Shown piece after piece: positions 16,048 through 24,345 of a stretch of DNA of 24,384 nt. The notes below the pieces were generated by a model, which worked only from the letters and a program-made list of their open reading frames with translations, ran no database searches and was not told where the DNA came from. Within the stretch, counting starts at the first letter, position 1. Every line of letters begins with the position of its first letter. The position numbers and the translations under genes were made by a program. Origin of the DNA: Acidobacteriaceae bacterium (GTDB lineage: Bacteria; Acidobacteriota; Terriglobia; Terriglobales; Acidobacteriaceae); contig JASHUR010000178.1 in assembly GCA_030039895.1 (NCBI GenBank), positions 1-24,384 on the forward strand. Reading direction: 5' to 3'.

Positions 16048-17421
16048 TTATACTGCTGCGCTCGTTGCGGCGCTGATGCTTTCCAGTTCACGCCCCTTGG
16101 TTTCCGGGATGATGAACCGCGTAAACAGCAGCGTCAGGATGCAAAACACACCATAGATGCCAAAGGTGAGCGAGTTGCCAGCAGCCTTGATAAGAGAAAG
16201 GAATGTAAGAGAAACAATAAAGTTTGAGATGCCAGAACCCAGAGTCGCCGCGGCAACTCCTCGGCCTCGCAGCCGCAACGGAAAGACTTCGGCGACCAGA
16301 ATCCATGCGATTGGCCCCATACTGGCTGCGAAGCATGTGATGTACAGCATTAAGCACACGGTAGCGAGCATGCCCAGGGAGGCTCCCAGGGCTGCTTGAA
16401 AGTGGAACGCCACGGCAAGGGTGAAGAGGGAGACGGTCATTCCGCCGACACCAGCATAGAGAAGTGGCTTGCGACCGATGCGGTCCACCAAAGCCAGAGC
16501 GATCACCGTAGCAAGAACATTTGTAATTGCGACCAGCAGAGTGGCGAAGATGGCGTGGGTGTTCGAGGTGATACCGGCCATGGTAAAGATTTGCGGGCCG
16601 TAATAGATGATGGTGTTGATTCCGGTGACCTGCTGAAGAATGGTGAAGCCAACGGCAATGACGAGTGAGCCGCGCACAGCAGGGCTCCAGAGAGCGCTCC
16701 AGCGGGTTTCCACCTGCGTTGCCAGGCCGTTGCGGATGTCATCGAGCAAGAGCTGCGCACCCGCTTCATCGGTATATGAATCGAGTACACGCTTTGCGTC
16801 TGCCACGCGATTTCTTGAGAACAGCCAACGTGGGCTTTCGGGAAGCGTGAGGATCATGAGCAGGAAGATGATTGCGGGGACTGCTCCAATGCCGAACATC
16901 ATTCTCCAGGCATGCTGCCCGGCGAGCCAGTAGCCTACGAGATCGGCGATGGCGATACCCAGAGTGAGTGCAAATTGGTAAAGCCCGATCAGCCTGCCGC
17001 GCGATTGCGGCGGCGAAAGCTCAGAGACATATACGGGCGCGGTGACTGAGGTGAATCCGATGGCAATGCCAAGCAGCATGCGAGCGACGATCAGGGTGCC
17101 GACGTTGGGCGAGAGCGGGGCGAGAATTGAGCCAAAAATGAAGACTGCGCTACCCCATAGGAGTGTGGCTCTTCTTCCGATACGGTCGGCGATGGCCCCG
17201 CCATAGATGGCCCCAAACATGGCTCCAACGAGCACAATGCTTACGACCAGTTCCTGCATTTTGGTCGATAGGTTGAATGTACTGCGCACAAAAATAAGCG
17301 CTGCGGCTATGATTCCCATGTCGTAGCCGTACAGGATGCCCCCCAGCCCGGCAATGAAGGATACCTGCCAGATAAAGCCGCTTCTTACCTGCGGATTCAC
17401 ATTGTTTTTATCTTGCTGCAA
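16048..17421 (-). CDS. MFS sugar porter (SP family, XylE/AraE-like)
   Basis: This protein of about 457 residues has 12 predicted membrane helices and all the sugar-porter marks: GYDMGIIAAAL in helix 1, ADRIGRR between helices 2 and 3, PESPRWL after helix 6, VDRIGRKPLL in the second half, and PETKGRELE at the C terminus. It should import a monosaccharide across the inner membrane with protons. The start appears to be TTG at 17421, preceded by GAGG with a 7-base spacing. No in-frame ATG exists nearby and the next alternative is GTG at 17400. It is the first gene of the minus-strand operon and diverges from the SIS gene. Confidence 0.92.
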   Translation of the reverse strand: MQQDKNNVNPQVRSGFIWQVSFIAGLGGILYGYDMGIIAAALIFVRSTFNLSTKMQELVVSIVLVGAMFGAIYGGAIADRIGRRATLLWGSAVFIFGSILAPLSPNVGTLIVARMLLGIAIGFTSVTAPVYVSELSPPQSRGRLIGLYQFALTLGIAIADLVGYWLAGQHAWRMMFGIGAVPAIIFLLMILTLPESPRWLFSRNRVADAKRVLDSYTDEAGAQLLLDDIRNGLATQVETRWSALWSPAVRGSLVIAVGFTILQQVTGINTIIYYGPQIFTMAGITSNTHAIFATLLVAITNVLATVIALALVDRIGRKPLLYAGVGGMTVSLFTLAVAFHFQAALGASLGMLATVCLMLYITCFAASMGPIAWILVAEVFPLRLRGRGVAAATLGSGISNFIVSLTFLSLIKAAGNSLTFGIYGVFCILTLLFTRFIIPETKGRELESISAATSAAV

Positions 17422-17506
17422 GCCTTTACCTCGCCGGAATGGTAGTCTCTAAAGGGACATACTTAACAACAGTAACAAACTCTGTACCGCTGGTCGAGGA
17501 ATTCAG
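17422..17506. promoter_or_regulatory. Divergent control region of the two sugar operons
   Basis: These 85 bases separate the MFS-led and SIS-led operons and must carry both promoters. No clean sigma-70 pair is visible. Candidate operator material includes the imperfect inverted repeat GTCTC-TAAA-GGGAC at about 17445-17458 and the repeated AACA/ACAAAC-type stretch at 17463-17480. The ROK repressor encoded in the plus operon is the natural candidate to bind here. That is inference. Confidence 0.4.
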
Positions 17507-18607
17507 ATGAGCCAAACGACGTCAGCCCCGCGTTGGATTTCAGGCATTGAACCGCCGGAAGAGCTATTGAGCGCGAACGGGACCCAGATTCTGGAGCTTG
17601 AGTGCCGCCAGCAACCTGAGCAACTGCATAAAATCATTAGTGCTTACAGCAAAGACGAGGAGGTTCGAGCCGAGCTGAAGGCGCTTTGCAGCCTGGCAAA
17701 AGCAAAAGGGCCGGTGATGTTTATTGGTATGGGGGGCTCCCTCTGTTCAGCGATCAGCGGGTCCATAATGCTGCAGAGCCATGGCCGCTCATCGTTTTCG
17801 GTGGATGCAGGGGAGTGGCTGCATTACGGTTCTTTCGTGTGGCAGGATGCTGCTGCATCAATCTTGCTGACCGTGTCAGGCGAGAGCGCAGAGTTGGTTG
17901 AGCTGCTCAAGCGCATGGGAGGAGAGCGACTGGGTCTGATTTGCAACAACACAGCTAGTACCTGTTGGAAGCTGGCACAGCACAAGTTGCCGATTCTGGC
18001 AGGGCCGGAGTATGGCAATGCGACCAAGACATATACGAATGGCACTGCGGCAGCGATCATTCTTGCTTCGGAGATGCTGTGCTACCGCTGGGAAGAGGAT
18101 GCCCTGAGGGCGCTGGAGGTTTTTGCGGGAAGTCTGGATCGCATTTTTGGGATGCGGAAGCAGATGGAAGAATTCTGGCGCGGTACAGTGAATACCGAAG
18201 TGATTGGGCGCGGTTCGGCGTACGGAGCTGCGGTTATGGGGGCGCTGACGATTCGCGAGATGAGCGGACATCGGGCTGCACCGCATACTGGTGCGGGCTT
18301 CAAGCACGGTCCAAATTTAGATGTGAATGCCTCACACCTGGCAGTGATCTTTGCGCTGGGGCGCACAGCTGGGCTTGGCGTGAAGCTTGCGCAGGAGTGC
18401 AATCGGCGAGGAGGTAAAGTGATCCTTGTATCGAGCGAGGACCACGCGCGCAGTGATTGTTTATTCCCGGTAAAAATAGACGCAGTGCCTGAGCCTTGGG
18501 AGAGCGTCACTTCCATTCTTGTGGCTCAGGCGCTCACGCTGGGCATTATCGAACAGATCGGTTGCAGGCTGCCACCGCGCTTCCAGTATGGCGTAATGGA
18601 GCAGTAG
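17507..18607 (+). CDS. Double-SIS-domain protein, GlmS isomerase / FrlB-FraB deglycase-like
   Basis: This 366-residue cytoplasmic protein has two SIS phosphosugar-binding domains, about residues 45-190 and 215-350. GMGGSLCSA (74-82) and TVSGESAELVELL match the first sugar-phosphate site. In the second, E251 (TIREM) and H267 (FKHGP) are 16 residues apart, the spacing of the catalytic Glu/His pair of GlmS (E488/H504) and, as recalled, of FraB (E214/H230). The glutaminase domain of GlmS is absent. The Lys of GlmS that precedes the Glu is Thr here, and the GlmS C-terminal Lys tail is missing. That favours a deglycase, deaminase or isomerase role on a 6-phosphosugar made by the ROK kinase. GAGGA 6 bases upstream supports the start. 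Confidence 0.85.
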   Translation: MSQTTSAPRWISGIEPPEELLSANGTQILELECRQQPEQLHKIISAYSKDEEVRAELKALCSLAKAKGPVMFIGMGGSLCSAISGSIMLQSHGRSSFSVDAGEWLHYGSFVWQDAAASILLTVSGESAELVELLKRMGGERLGLICNNTASTCWKLAQHKLPILAGPEYGNATKTYTNGTAAAIILASEMLCYRWEEDALRALEVFAGSLDRIFGMRKQMEEFWRGTVNTEVIGRGSAYGAAVMGALTIREMSGHRAAPHTGAGFKHGPNLDVNASHLAVIFALGRTAGLGVKLAQECNRRGGKVILVSSEDHARSDCLFPVKIDAVPEPWESVTSILVAQALTLGIIEQIGCRLPPRFQYGVMEQ

Positions 18608-18641
18608 ACCTCTGCGGCAAATTTGAAATAGTAGCTAGTTG

Positions 18642-19841
18642 ATGGTGAAGAAGAAGTCATTTCCGATCGGCAGGCCATCTGTCCTGCGGCGTACCAACGC
18701 TTTGAGCATACTGGCGCTTTTGCGCGAGGCCGGCACTTGCTCGCGTGCGGACCTGGTTCGTGCATCGGGGTTGAGTGCTCCGACTGTGACGAATGTTGTA
18801 AAGGACCTGCTTGCCGCGAACCTTATAGAGCCTCTTGGCGAAGGTGAATCCAGTGGCGGGCGCCCACCAGACATGATCCGGTTTAAGGCAAGGCGCGGAT
18901 GCGTTCTTGCTGCGCAGATTACTTCTGATGACATTCAGTTTCTGCTTGCCGATCTTGACGGGAATGAACTAGGGAAGCTGACACTGTCGCTGGCGGACAA
19001 GAAGACGACGCCCGAAGCCGTTTGCGGGTATATCGGTGAAGGATTGCGAACCTTGCTGCGCAAGCAAAGAATGACTCGCGATCAGCTGTTGGTGGTTGTG
19101 GTTGGGGTTCCCGCAATCACAAATGTGGAAGAAGGCGTTGTGCTTGCGATCAGCACACTGCAGGGCTGGCGCTCGGTCAAGCTGCGCGCGATGCTGCATA
19201 AGATTGTGGATTGCATGGTCATTGTGGAGAACGACATCAATCTGGCTGCGCTGGGCGAGAGATACCGTGGAGCTTCGCGCAACGAGACAGATTTCACCTA
19301 CATAAGCATTGGCAAGAATGTGGGCGCGGGTATTGTTCTTAACGGGAAGATTCATCATGGAGCGCAATGGTCTGCTGGTGAGATTGCGTATCTGCGCTTG
19401 CCAAACACGTCCCGCAAGCAGCTGACAATCTTTGAATTCGGCGAACTGGAGTCTGTCCTGACGAGTTCAGGAATCCTGGAGAGTTGGCGTGAGGAGACAG
19501 GCGAAGGCCGTCCCGCGATCAGCAGCGCTTTGCAGGTTCTGGACCTGGCGGAGGCCGGAGATGTGTTGGCAGAGAAGATTGTGCAGTACCGTGCAAGTAT
19601 TGTTGCCGATATTGTTTTGAACCTTTCGTTGATTCTTAATCCGGCATTGATTCTTCTGGGCGGAACAATTGGCGAACATCCGGCCTTATTGCGCGGAGTG
19701 CAACAGCAGCTGGAAGGTAGCGAGTTTGGCGTTACGCGCGTACTTGCCGTCACGTTGGGAGATGCGGCTGTGCTGTGGGGCGCGATTATGCTTGCGCTGG
19801 AGTTTGTTCCCGAGGTGCTCTTGCCACCTGCTCCTCAGTAA
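18642..19841 (+). CDS. ROK-family transcriptional repressor with degenerate kinase domain
   Basis: This 399-residue protein has a winged helix-turn-helix at about residues 13-80 (SRADLVRASGLSAPTVTNVV, wing SSGGRPP), followed by a ROK domain. The ATP loop DxGxT is lost (AAQITSDDIQF stands in its place), so phosphorylation is unlikely. The sugar-binding core is kept: VENDINLAALGE and GKNVGAGIVLNG. As in the paralogous kinase, GEIGH is altered (GEIAY) and the zinc Cys cluster is absent. This is a NagC/Mlc/XylR-type architecture, and the sugar or sugar phosphate would be the inducer. The ATG at 18642 is preferred over TTG at 18639; the ribosome-binding site is weak. It lies 34 bases after the SIS gene. 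Confidence 0.9.
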   Translation: MVKKKSFPIGRPSVLRRTNALSILALLREAGTCSRADLVRASGLSAPTVTNVVKDLLAANLIEPLGEGESSGGRPPDMIRFKARRGCVLAAQITSDDIQFLLADLDGNELGKLTLSLADKKTTPEAVCGYIGEGLRTLLRKQRMTRDQLLVVVVGVPAITNVEEGVVLAISTLQGWRSVKLRAMLHKIVDCMVIVENDINLAALGERYRGASRNETDFTYISIGKNVGAGIVLNGKIHHGAQWSAGEIAYLRLPNTSRKQLTIFEFGELESVLTSSGILESWREETGEGRPAISSALQVLDLAEAGDVLAEKIVQYRASIVADIVLNLSLILNPALILLGGTIGEHPALLRGVQQQLEGSEFGVTRVLAVTLGDAAVLWGAIMLALEFVPEVLLPPAPQ

Positions 19842-19909
19842 TGGCGTGTATCAGGGCATGCACCCTGACCCGATGTTGAGACACTTCAGATGCTTTTCGG
19901 AGACCTATT

Positions 19910-22315
19910 TTGAAAAAGCCTGTGCATTTTCTTGCTGTACTCTCGTTGTCTGCTTTCTCCTTTGTAGCCTTCGGCCAGTCGAATCATGGGATTCCTGCGG
20001 CAGCGTGGCGCAGGCCAATCGGGCTGCCTCTTGCGAATGCGGGTGTGGCCAGAGAAGCAGGAGGCATCGACGACGGTTACTGGCAGGGAGCACCTGTTGG
20101 GGGGTTCGGCTCGGGGACATTTTCGCGGACTTATCGCGGCAATTTTGCGCGCTGGCATATCAAGGCAGGCGTGAATAAGTATGAGGTCAGCTATGCGAAT
20201 CAGTTCGCGATGTATCAGCGCGCGGAAGGAGAGCCGCGTGTTGCGCAGGTGCTGGTGACGAATCATCCTGAGCATGGCGAGCTGTCGACCTGGAATTGGA
20301 ATTATCCGGTTGGAGCGGGAGAGTATGCCGCGCTTTACCCCAAGTCCTGGTATGACTACCGCTGGAAGAAGTTTCCGGTGCATGTGGTGCTTGAGCAGTT
20401 TTCCCCTGTTCTTCCGAACAACTACCGTGAGTCAAGCTATCCGGTTGCGGTGTATCGCTGGCATGCGGACAATCCCACGAACAAAACTGTAACGGTTTCG
20501 CTGATGCTTTCCTGGACCAACATGTCTGGATGGTTCCGTACTTTTACCAGCAATTTCAACGGTGCCCCGAACCAAGGGAACTTTGACGAATACCGAAGTG
20601 AGACGATCAGTCCTGACGAGCAGATGAAGGGGGTCGTCTTCGACCGCAAGCGTGCGGGTGTTGCGCCCAACGAGTGGGATGGAGAGTTTGCGATTGCGGC
20701 GCTGCAAACGCCAGGAGTTGAGGTCAGCTATCAGACAACATTCCAGGCAATGGGCGATGGTCATGCTGTGTGGTCGCACTTTGCGAAGGATGGAACGCTG
20801 GCTGACGACAAAACTTCATGGGTGAGCGACGGAGAGAAGCTTGCAGGGGCGATTGCTGTGCGATTTACGCTCAAGCCGGGTGAGCACAAGGTGGTTCCAA
20901 TGGTGATTGCCTGGGACTTTCCTGTGGTCCAGTTTGGTGAAGGGCGCAAGTGGTTCCGCCGTTATACCGACTTTTACGGAACCAGCGGCAGAAATGCCTG
21001 GAAGATTGCTCGCGATGGCCTGCTGCATGGAGCCACATGGAGCAGCGCGATTGATGCCTGGCAGGCCCAGTACATAAACGACACGAGCGAACCGCTGTGG
21101 TTCCGCGGGATGCTGTTCAACGAGCTGTATATATTAACGGATGGTGGCAGTTTTTGGGGGCGCGAAGAAGGCGCCGATCCGGAGACATCGCCTTCATTTG
21201 CATTGCTCGAGTGCTACGACTATGCCTACTATGCAACGCTCGACGTGCGCTTTTATGCGTCGCTGCCTCTTCTGAAGTTCTGGCCTGCTCTCGACAAGCA
21301 AGTGCTGCGCGAATTTGCAGCCACGGTTCCGAAGGAATGGCCGGAAAAGGGACTTTGGGTGTGGAAGACGCAGCTGACGGGGAAGCCTGTTCTGCATAAG
21401 CGAAAGAAGATTGGCGCTGTGCCACACGATCTTGGAGTGCCTGCTGGTGATCCATTCATCTCAGTCAACGAGCCTGGATGGCAGGACACCAATGACTGGA
21501 AGGACCTGAACTCGAAGTTTGTGCTTATGGTGTATCGCGATTATGTGCTCACCGGCCGAAATGACAAGGCATTTTTGCGCGAGACCTGGCCAGCGGTGCA
21601 GGATGCGATTCAGTATCTGCGGCAGTTCGACCATGGAGGAGGGATTCCGGAGAACAGCGGCTATCCTGACCAGACCTACGACGACTGGGTGGTCAAAGGC
21701 GTCAGCGCATATTCCGGTGGGCTATGGCTGGCGGCGTTGCGAGCCGCGGAGGAGACGGCCCGCATACTTGGAGATACACAGGCGGAGATGGAATATCACG
21801 AGTTGTTTCTTAAGGGGCAGAAAACTTACATCCACGAGCTATGGAATGGGAAGTATTTCCGCTATGACACAGAGCCTGCGAATCAAAATGCGATCCAGGC
21901 GGATCAGCTTGCAGGGCAATGGTATGCCAATATGCTTGGCCTGGGCGATCTGGTTCCGCACGCGATGCAGGTGTCTGCACTACAGACCATCTATGACCAC
22001 AATGTGATGGAGTTTGGAAATGGAAAGATGGGCGCCGTGAACGGCATGACGACGAACGGCACCATCGTCGATAATCCTGAGGGCAAAGAGGTTTGGGTGG
22101 GAACGACCGAAGCATATGCTGCTCTGCTTAAGAGCGAGGGGATGCAGGCCGAGGCGTACAAGACGCTGTGGGGCCTATACCAAGTGATCTACGAGAGCAA
22201 GGGCTACTGGTTCCGGACGCCAGAGGCGTGGGACGTTAATGGGAACTTCCGGGCGTCTATGTATATGCGTCCGGCGGCTATATGGGCCGTGGAAATGGCG
22301 AAGCCGGTCCACTGA
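19910..22315 (+). CDS. Exported GH116 family beta-glycosidase (GBA2/TxGH116-like)
   Basis: This 801-residue enzyme starts at TTG, supported by GGAG 7 bases upstream and by an immediately following signal peptide (KKPVHFLAVLSLSAFSF..., cleavage near FGQS). An N-terminal beta-sandwich (about 45-350, GAPVGGFGSGTFSRTYRG) precedes an alpha/alpha barrel. The catalytic pair is present: E434 in LLECYDYAYY is the nucleophile position, followed by DVRFYAS, and D587 in GYPDQTYDDW is the acid/base. They are 153 residues apart, against 152 in TxGH116 (E441/D593). SAYSGGLWLAAL also matches GBA2. It should retain configuration and release glucose or another sugar from beta-glycosides in the periplasm. It lies 68 bases after the repressor, so it is probably co-transcribed. 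Confidence 0.92.
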   Translation: MKKPVHFLAVLSLSAFSFVAFGQSNHGIPAAAWRRPIGLPLANAGVAREAGGIDDGYWQGAPVGGFGSGTFSRTYRGNFARWHIKAGVNKYEVSYANQFAMYQRAEGEPRVAQVLVTNHPEHGELSTWNWNYPVGAGEYAALYPKSWYDYRWKKFPVHVVLEQFSPVLPNNYRESSYPVAVYRWHADNPTNKTVTVSLMLSWTNMSGWFRTFTSNFNGAPNQGNFDEYRSETISPDEQMKGVVFDRKRAGVAPNEWDGEFAIAALQTPGVEVSYQTTFQAMGDGHAVWSHFAKDGTLADDKTSWVSDGEKLAGAIAVRFTLKPGEHKVVPMVIAWDFPVVQFGEGRKWFRRYTDFYGTSGRNAWKIARDGLLHGATWSSAIDAWQAQYINDTSEPLWFRGMLFNELYILTDGGSFWGREEGADPETSPSFALLECYDYAYYATLDVRFYASLPLLKFWPALDKQVLREFAATVPKEWPEKGLWVWKTQLTGKPVLHKRKKIGAVPHDLGVPAGDPFISVNEPGWQDTNDWKDLNSKFVLMVYRDYVLTGRNDKAFLRETWPAVQDAIQYLRQFDHGGGIPENSGYPDQTYDDWVVKGVSAYSGGLWLAALRAAEETARILGDTQAEMEYHELFLKGQKTYIHELWNGKYFRYDTEPANQNAIQADQLAGQWYANMLGLGDLVPHAMQVSALQTIYDHNVMEFGNGKMGAVNGMTTNGTIVDNPEGKEVWVGTTEAYAALLKSEGMQAEAYKTLWGLYQVIYESKGYWFRTPEAWDVNGNFRASMYMRPAAIWAVEMAKPVH

Positions 22316-22355
22316 TTGCTGAATGGGCGTTCAGATGAGACTCAGGCCGAAGCAA

Positions 22356-23477
22356 TTAGCGTGCTGCATCCTGAGCGACATTAACCGTGGTGATGGCCGG
22401 TTCGCCGAAGTTGGCAGTAAAAACCTTTTGTGCTGCTGGATCAATCGCGAGAGCGTACGGATTTTTCCCAGTTCTATAGGCGCCGATGATCTTGTTGGTT
22501 GCACCGTTAATTGCGGTGATGCTGTTGCCGTGGACGTTGGCTACATAAATGCGGTTATGAATCTCGTCAACTGCGACGTCCTGAGGGTGGCTGCCAACGG
22601 GCAGAGTGGCAACAACCTCGTTCAACTTTAAGTTGATAACGCTGACAGTCTGGGAGCCATAGTTCACTGCGTAAAGCATTTGTGTGCGAGGGTTGACCGC
22701 TACGGAGCAGGGAATTGAGCCGACCGGAACGATATGGACGGCGTGTGTCTGCACATTCAATTCAACGATGTTGTTTGTTCCTGTGTGGCCAAGGTAGAGC
22801 GTCCTGGTCACAGGATTGAAAGCCATTCCCCAAAGATGCGTGCCTACGTTGACCTTCGTCATTGCTCCGGTGGAAGCGTTAACGATGCGAATGTCGGGGT
22901 CCTCGTAGGTCATGAGGAAAATGGTATTGGTATGAGGGTCGATGATGATTCCATCTGCGCTGCCAGTTTTGAAGCGACTGACGGTGTTTGTGGCTCCATC
23001 GATGACGATCAAAGCATCGCTGTAGGTGTTTGCTACGTAGATTTTGTTAGTGGCCGGATCTGCGGCGACGACATAGGGGTTTGAGCCAGCGCGGATTTTA
23101 ATGGTCGCAATGACCGCATCCTCCTTGCCGTCGATCACGGTGACAGAATTGCTGTTCGCATTGACGACGTAAATCCGGTTGGTGCGTGGATTTACGGCGA
23201 GAGCAATGGGGCTCATTCCGACCTTGATCGTGTGAGTTGCGCCGGTTCGCTCGTTTGTAACGACCACCCTGTCCGCGCCTTCGTCGACAGCATAAACTTT
23301 GTGCGTCCGTGGATTGATGGCGATGGCTCGAGTTGTGATCAGCCGTCCGTAGCCAGCATCTGTTTCAGCTTGTGCAGTACCAACAATGCCAAGGAAAAGC
23401 GCGGTCACGGCAATAGCATAGACGAGCGAAGTAGAGCATCGACGCCAAGTCCGATGTGTGGAATTGAGCATATTCAT
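22356..23477 (-). CDS. Secreted YncE-like (YVTN) beta-propeller protein
   Basis: This 373-residue protein has an N-terminal signal peptide (basic start, hydrophobic core around residues 18-35, cleavage after AQA). About seven repeats of the YVTN kind follow, each about 42 residues with a core such as AVNPRTNRIYVVNANSNSVTVIDG, KIYVANTYSDALIVIDG and RIYVANVHGNSITAING. This predicts a seven-bladed propeller in the periplasm. No enzyme motif is seen; such proteins bind partners or nucleic acids, and the role here is unknown. A second ATG at 23471 is possible. It converges on GH116 with only 40 bases between the stops. Confidence 0.88.
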   Translation of the reverse strand: MNMLNSTHRTWRRCSTSLVYAIAVTALFLGIVGTAQAETDAGYGRLITTRAIAINPRTHKVYAVDEGADRVVVTNERTGATHTIKVGMSPIALAVNPRTNRIYVVNANSNSVTVIDGKEDAVIATIKIRAGSNPYVVAADPATNKIYVANTYSDALIVIDGATNTVSRFKTGSADGIIIDPHTNTIFLMTYEDPDIRIVNASTGAMTKVNVGTHLWGMAFNPVTRTLYLGHTGTNNIVELNVQTHAVHIVPVGSIPCSVAVNPRTQMLYAVNYGSQTVSVINLKLNEVVATLPVGSHPQDVAVDEIHNRIYVANVHGNSITAINGATNKIIGAYRTGKNPYALAIDPAAQKVFTANFGEPAITTVNVAQDAAR

Positions 23478-23572
23478 GTTGTGATCGATCCCTGCGGCAC
23501 TATATTATCAAACATTATAAAGTCCGGTAGCGAGTCTATGGAAAGAATGCGCGCCGGCGGAGGGTGTTTCTG
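23478..23572. promoter_or_regulatory. Divergent promoter region of YncE-like and ThuA-like genes
   Basis: For the minus-strand gene a perfect TATAAT lies at 23519-23514 (minus strand), about 36 bases before the start codon, without a good -35 box. For the plus-strand gene TTGTGA at 23479-23484 and TATTAT at 23503-23508 are 18 bases apart. The GGAGGG ribosome-binding site for ThuA is at 23559-23564. The AT-rich block 23500-23521 is shared by both promoters. Confidence 0.5.
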
Positions 23573-24334
23573 ATGAGCCGGTTGCCACGATTCCTTTGTG
23601 TTTGCGTTATGTGCCTGATGGCTGCGGCGCCTGTTTTGGGGCAAGAGAAGACGTTCCATGTATTGGCCTTCTATTCGACCACGGTGGAGGGGGACCACGT
23701 AGCTTTTGCGCTGCAGGCCATTCCATTTTTCCAGGCGATGGCGGCCAAGGACCACTTTGAGTTTATGACCACGAAGAATTGGAACGATATGAATGCGAAG
23801 GTGCTCTCGCATTACCAGGTTGTGATGTGGTTGGATGACAGGCCATCGACTCCTGCGCAACGGTTGGCATTCCAGAACTATATGGAGCGTGGAGGAGGAT
23901 GGCTGGGATTCCACATTGCCGGATACATGTCCGGACGGAAGGAGTGGCCGTGGTTTGCGGACTTTATCGGGACGGTGTTCTCCGGCAATAACTGGCCACC
24001 GTTGCCAGCGAAGATTGATGTGGATGACACAAGCCATCCGGTGACAAAGGGGTTTCCAGCGAGTTTTGAGTCACCGGCTAATGAATGGTACAGCTGGAAC
24101 CCTGATCCACGGCTAAGTCCTGGCATCAAGGTGCTGATGACTCTTGATCCTTCCAACTATCCGATAGGCTTCAAGAACACGCTGACGCATGGAGATATTC
24201 CAGTTGTATGGACCAACACGAAGTACAGGATGCTCTATACGAACATGGGCCACGGCGACAAAATTTTTGATAGCAAGCTGCAGAACCGTTTTTTTGAAAA
24301 TGCTCTGTTGTGGCTGGGAGGCAGGTTGCAGTAA
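23573..24334 (+). CDS. Secreted ThuA-like domain protein
   Basis: This 253-residue protein has a signal peptide (FLCVCVMCLMAAAPVLGQ, cleavage near residue 22) and a ThuA-like domain of the glutamine-amidotransferase-like fold. Hallmarks are HVLAFYSTTV at the first strand, the GGGWLGFHIAGY glycine-rich turn with its His, HPVTKGFP, and PVVWTNTKYRMLYTNMGHG near the end. ThuA proteins are linked to trehalose or other sugar utilisation but their reaction is unsettled. ATG at 23573 was chosen because GGAGGG lies 8 bases upstream. A GTG at 23564 would overlap that site. It is a single gene ending in a terminator. Confidence 0.88.
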   Translation: MSRLPRFLCVCVMCLMAAAPVLGQEKTFHVLAFYSTTVEGDHVAFALQAIPFFQAMAAKDHFEFMTTKNWNDMNAKVLSHYQVVMWLDDRPSTPAQRLAFQNYMERGGGWLGFHIAGYMSGRKEWPWFADFIGTVFSGNNWPPLPAKIDVDDTSHPVTKGFPASFESPANEWYSWNPDPRLSPGIKVLMTLDPSNYPIGFKNTLTHGDIPVVWTNTKYRMLYTNMGHGDKIFDSKLQNRFFENALLWLGGRLQ

Positions 24335-24345
24335 GCACGTATTGC

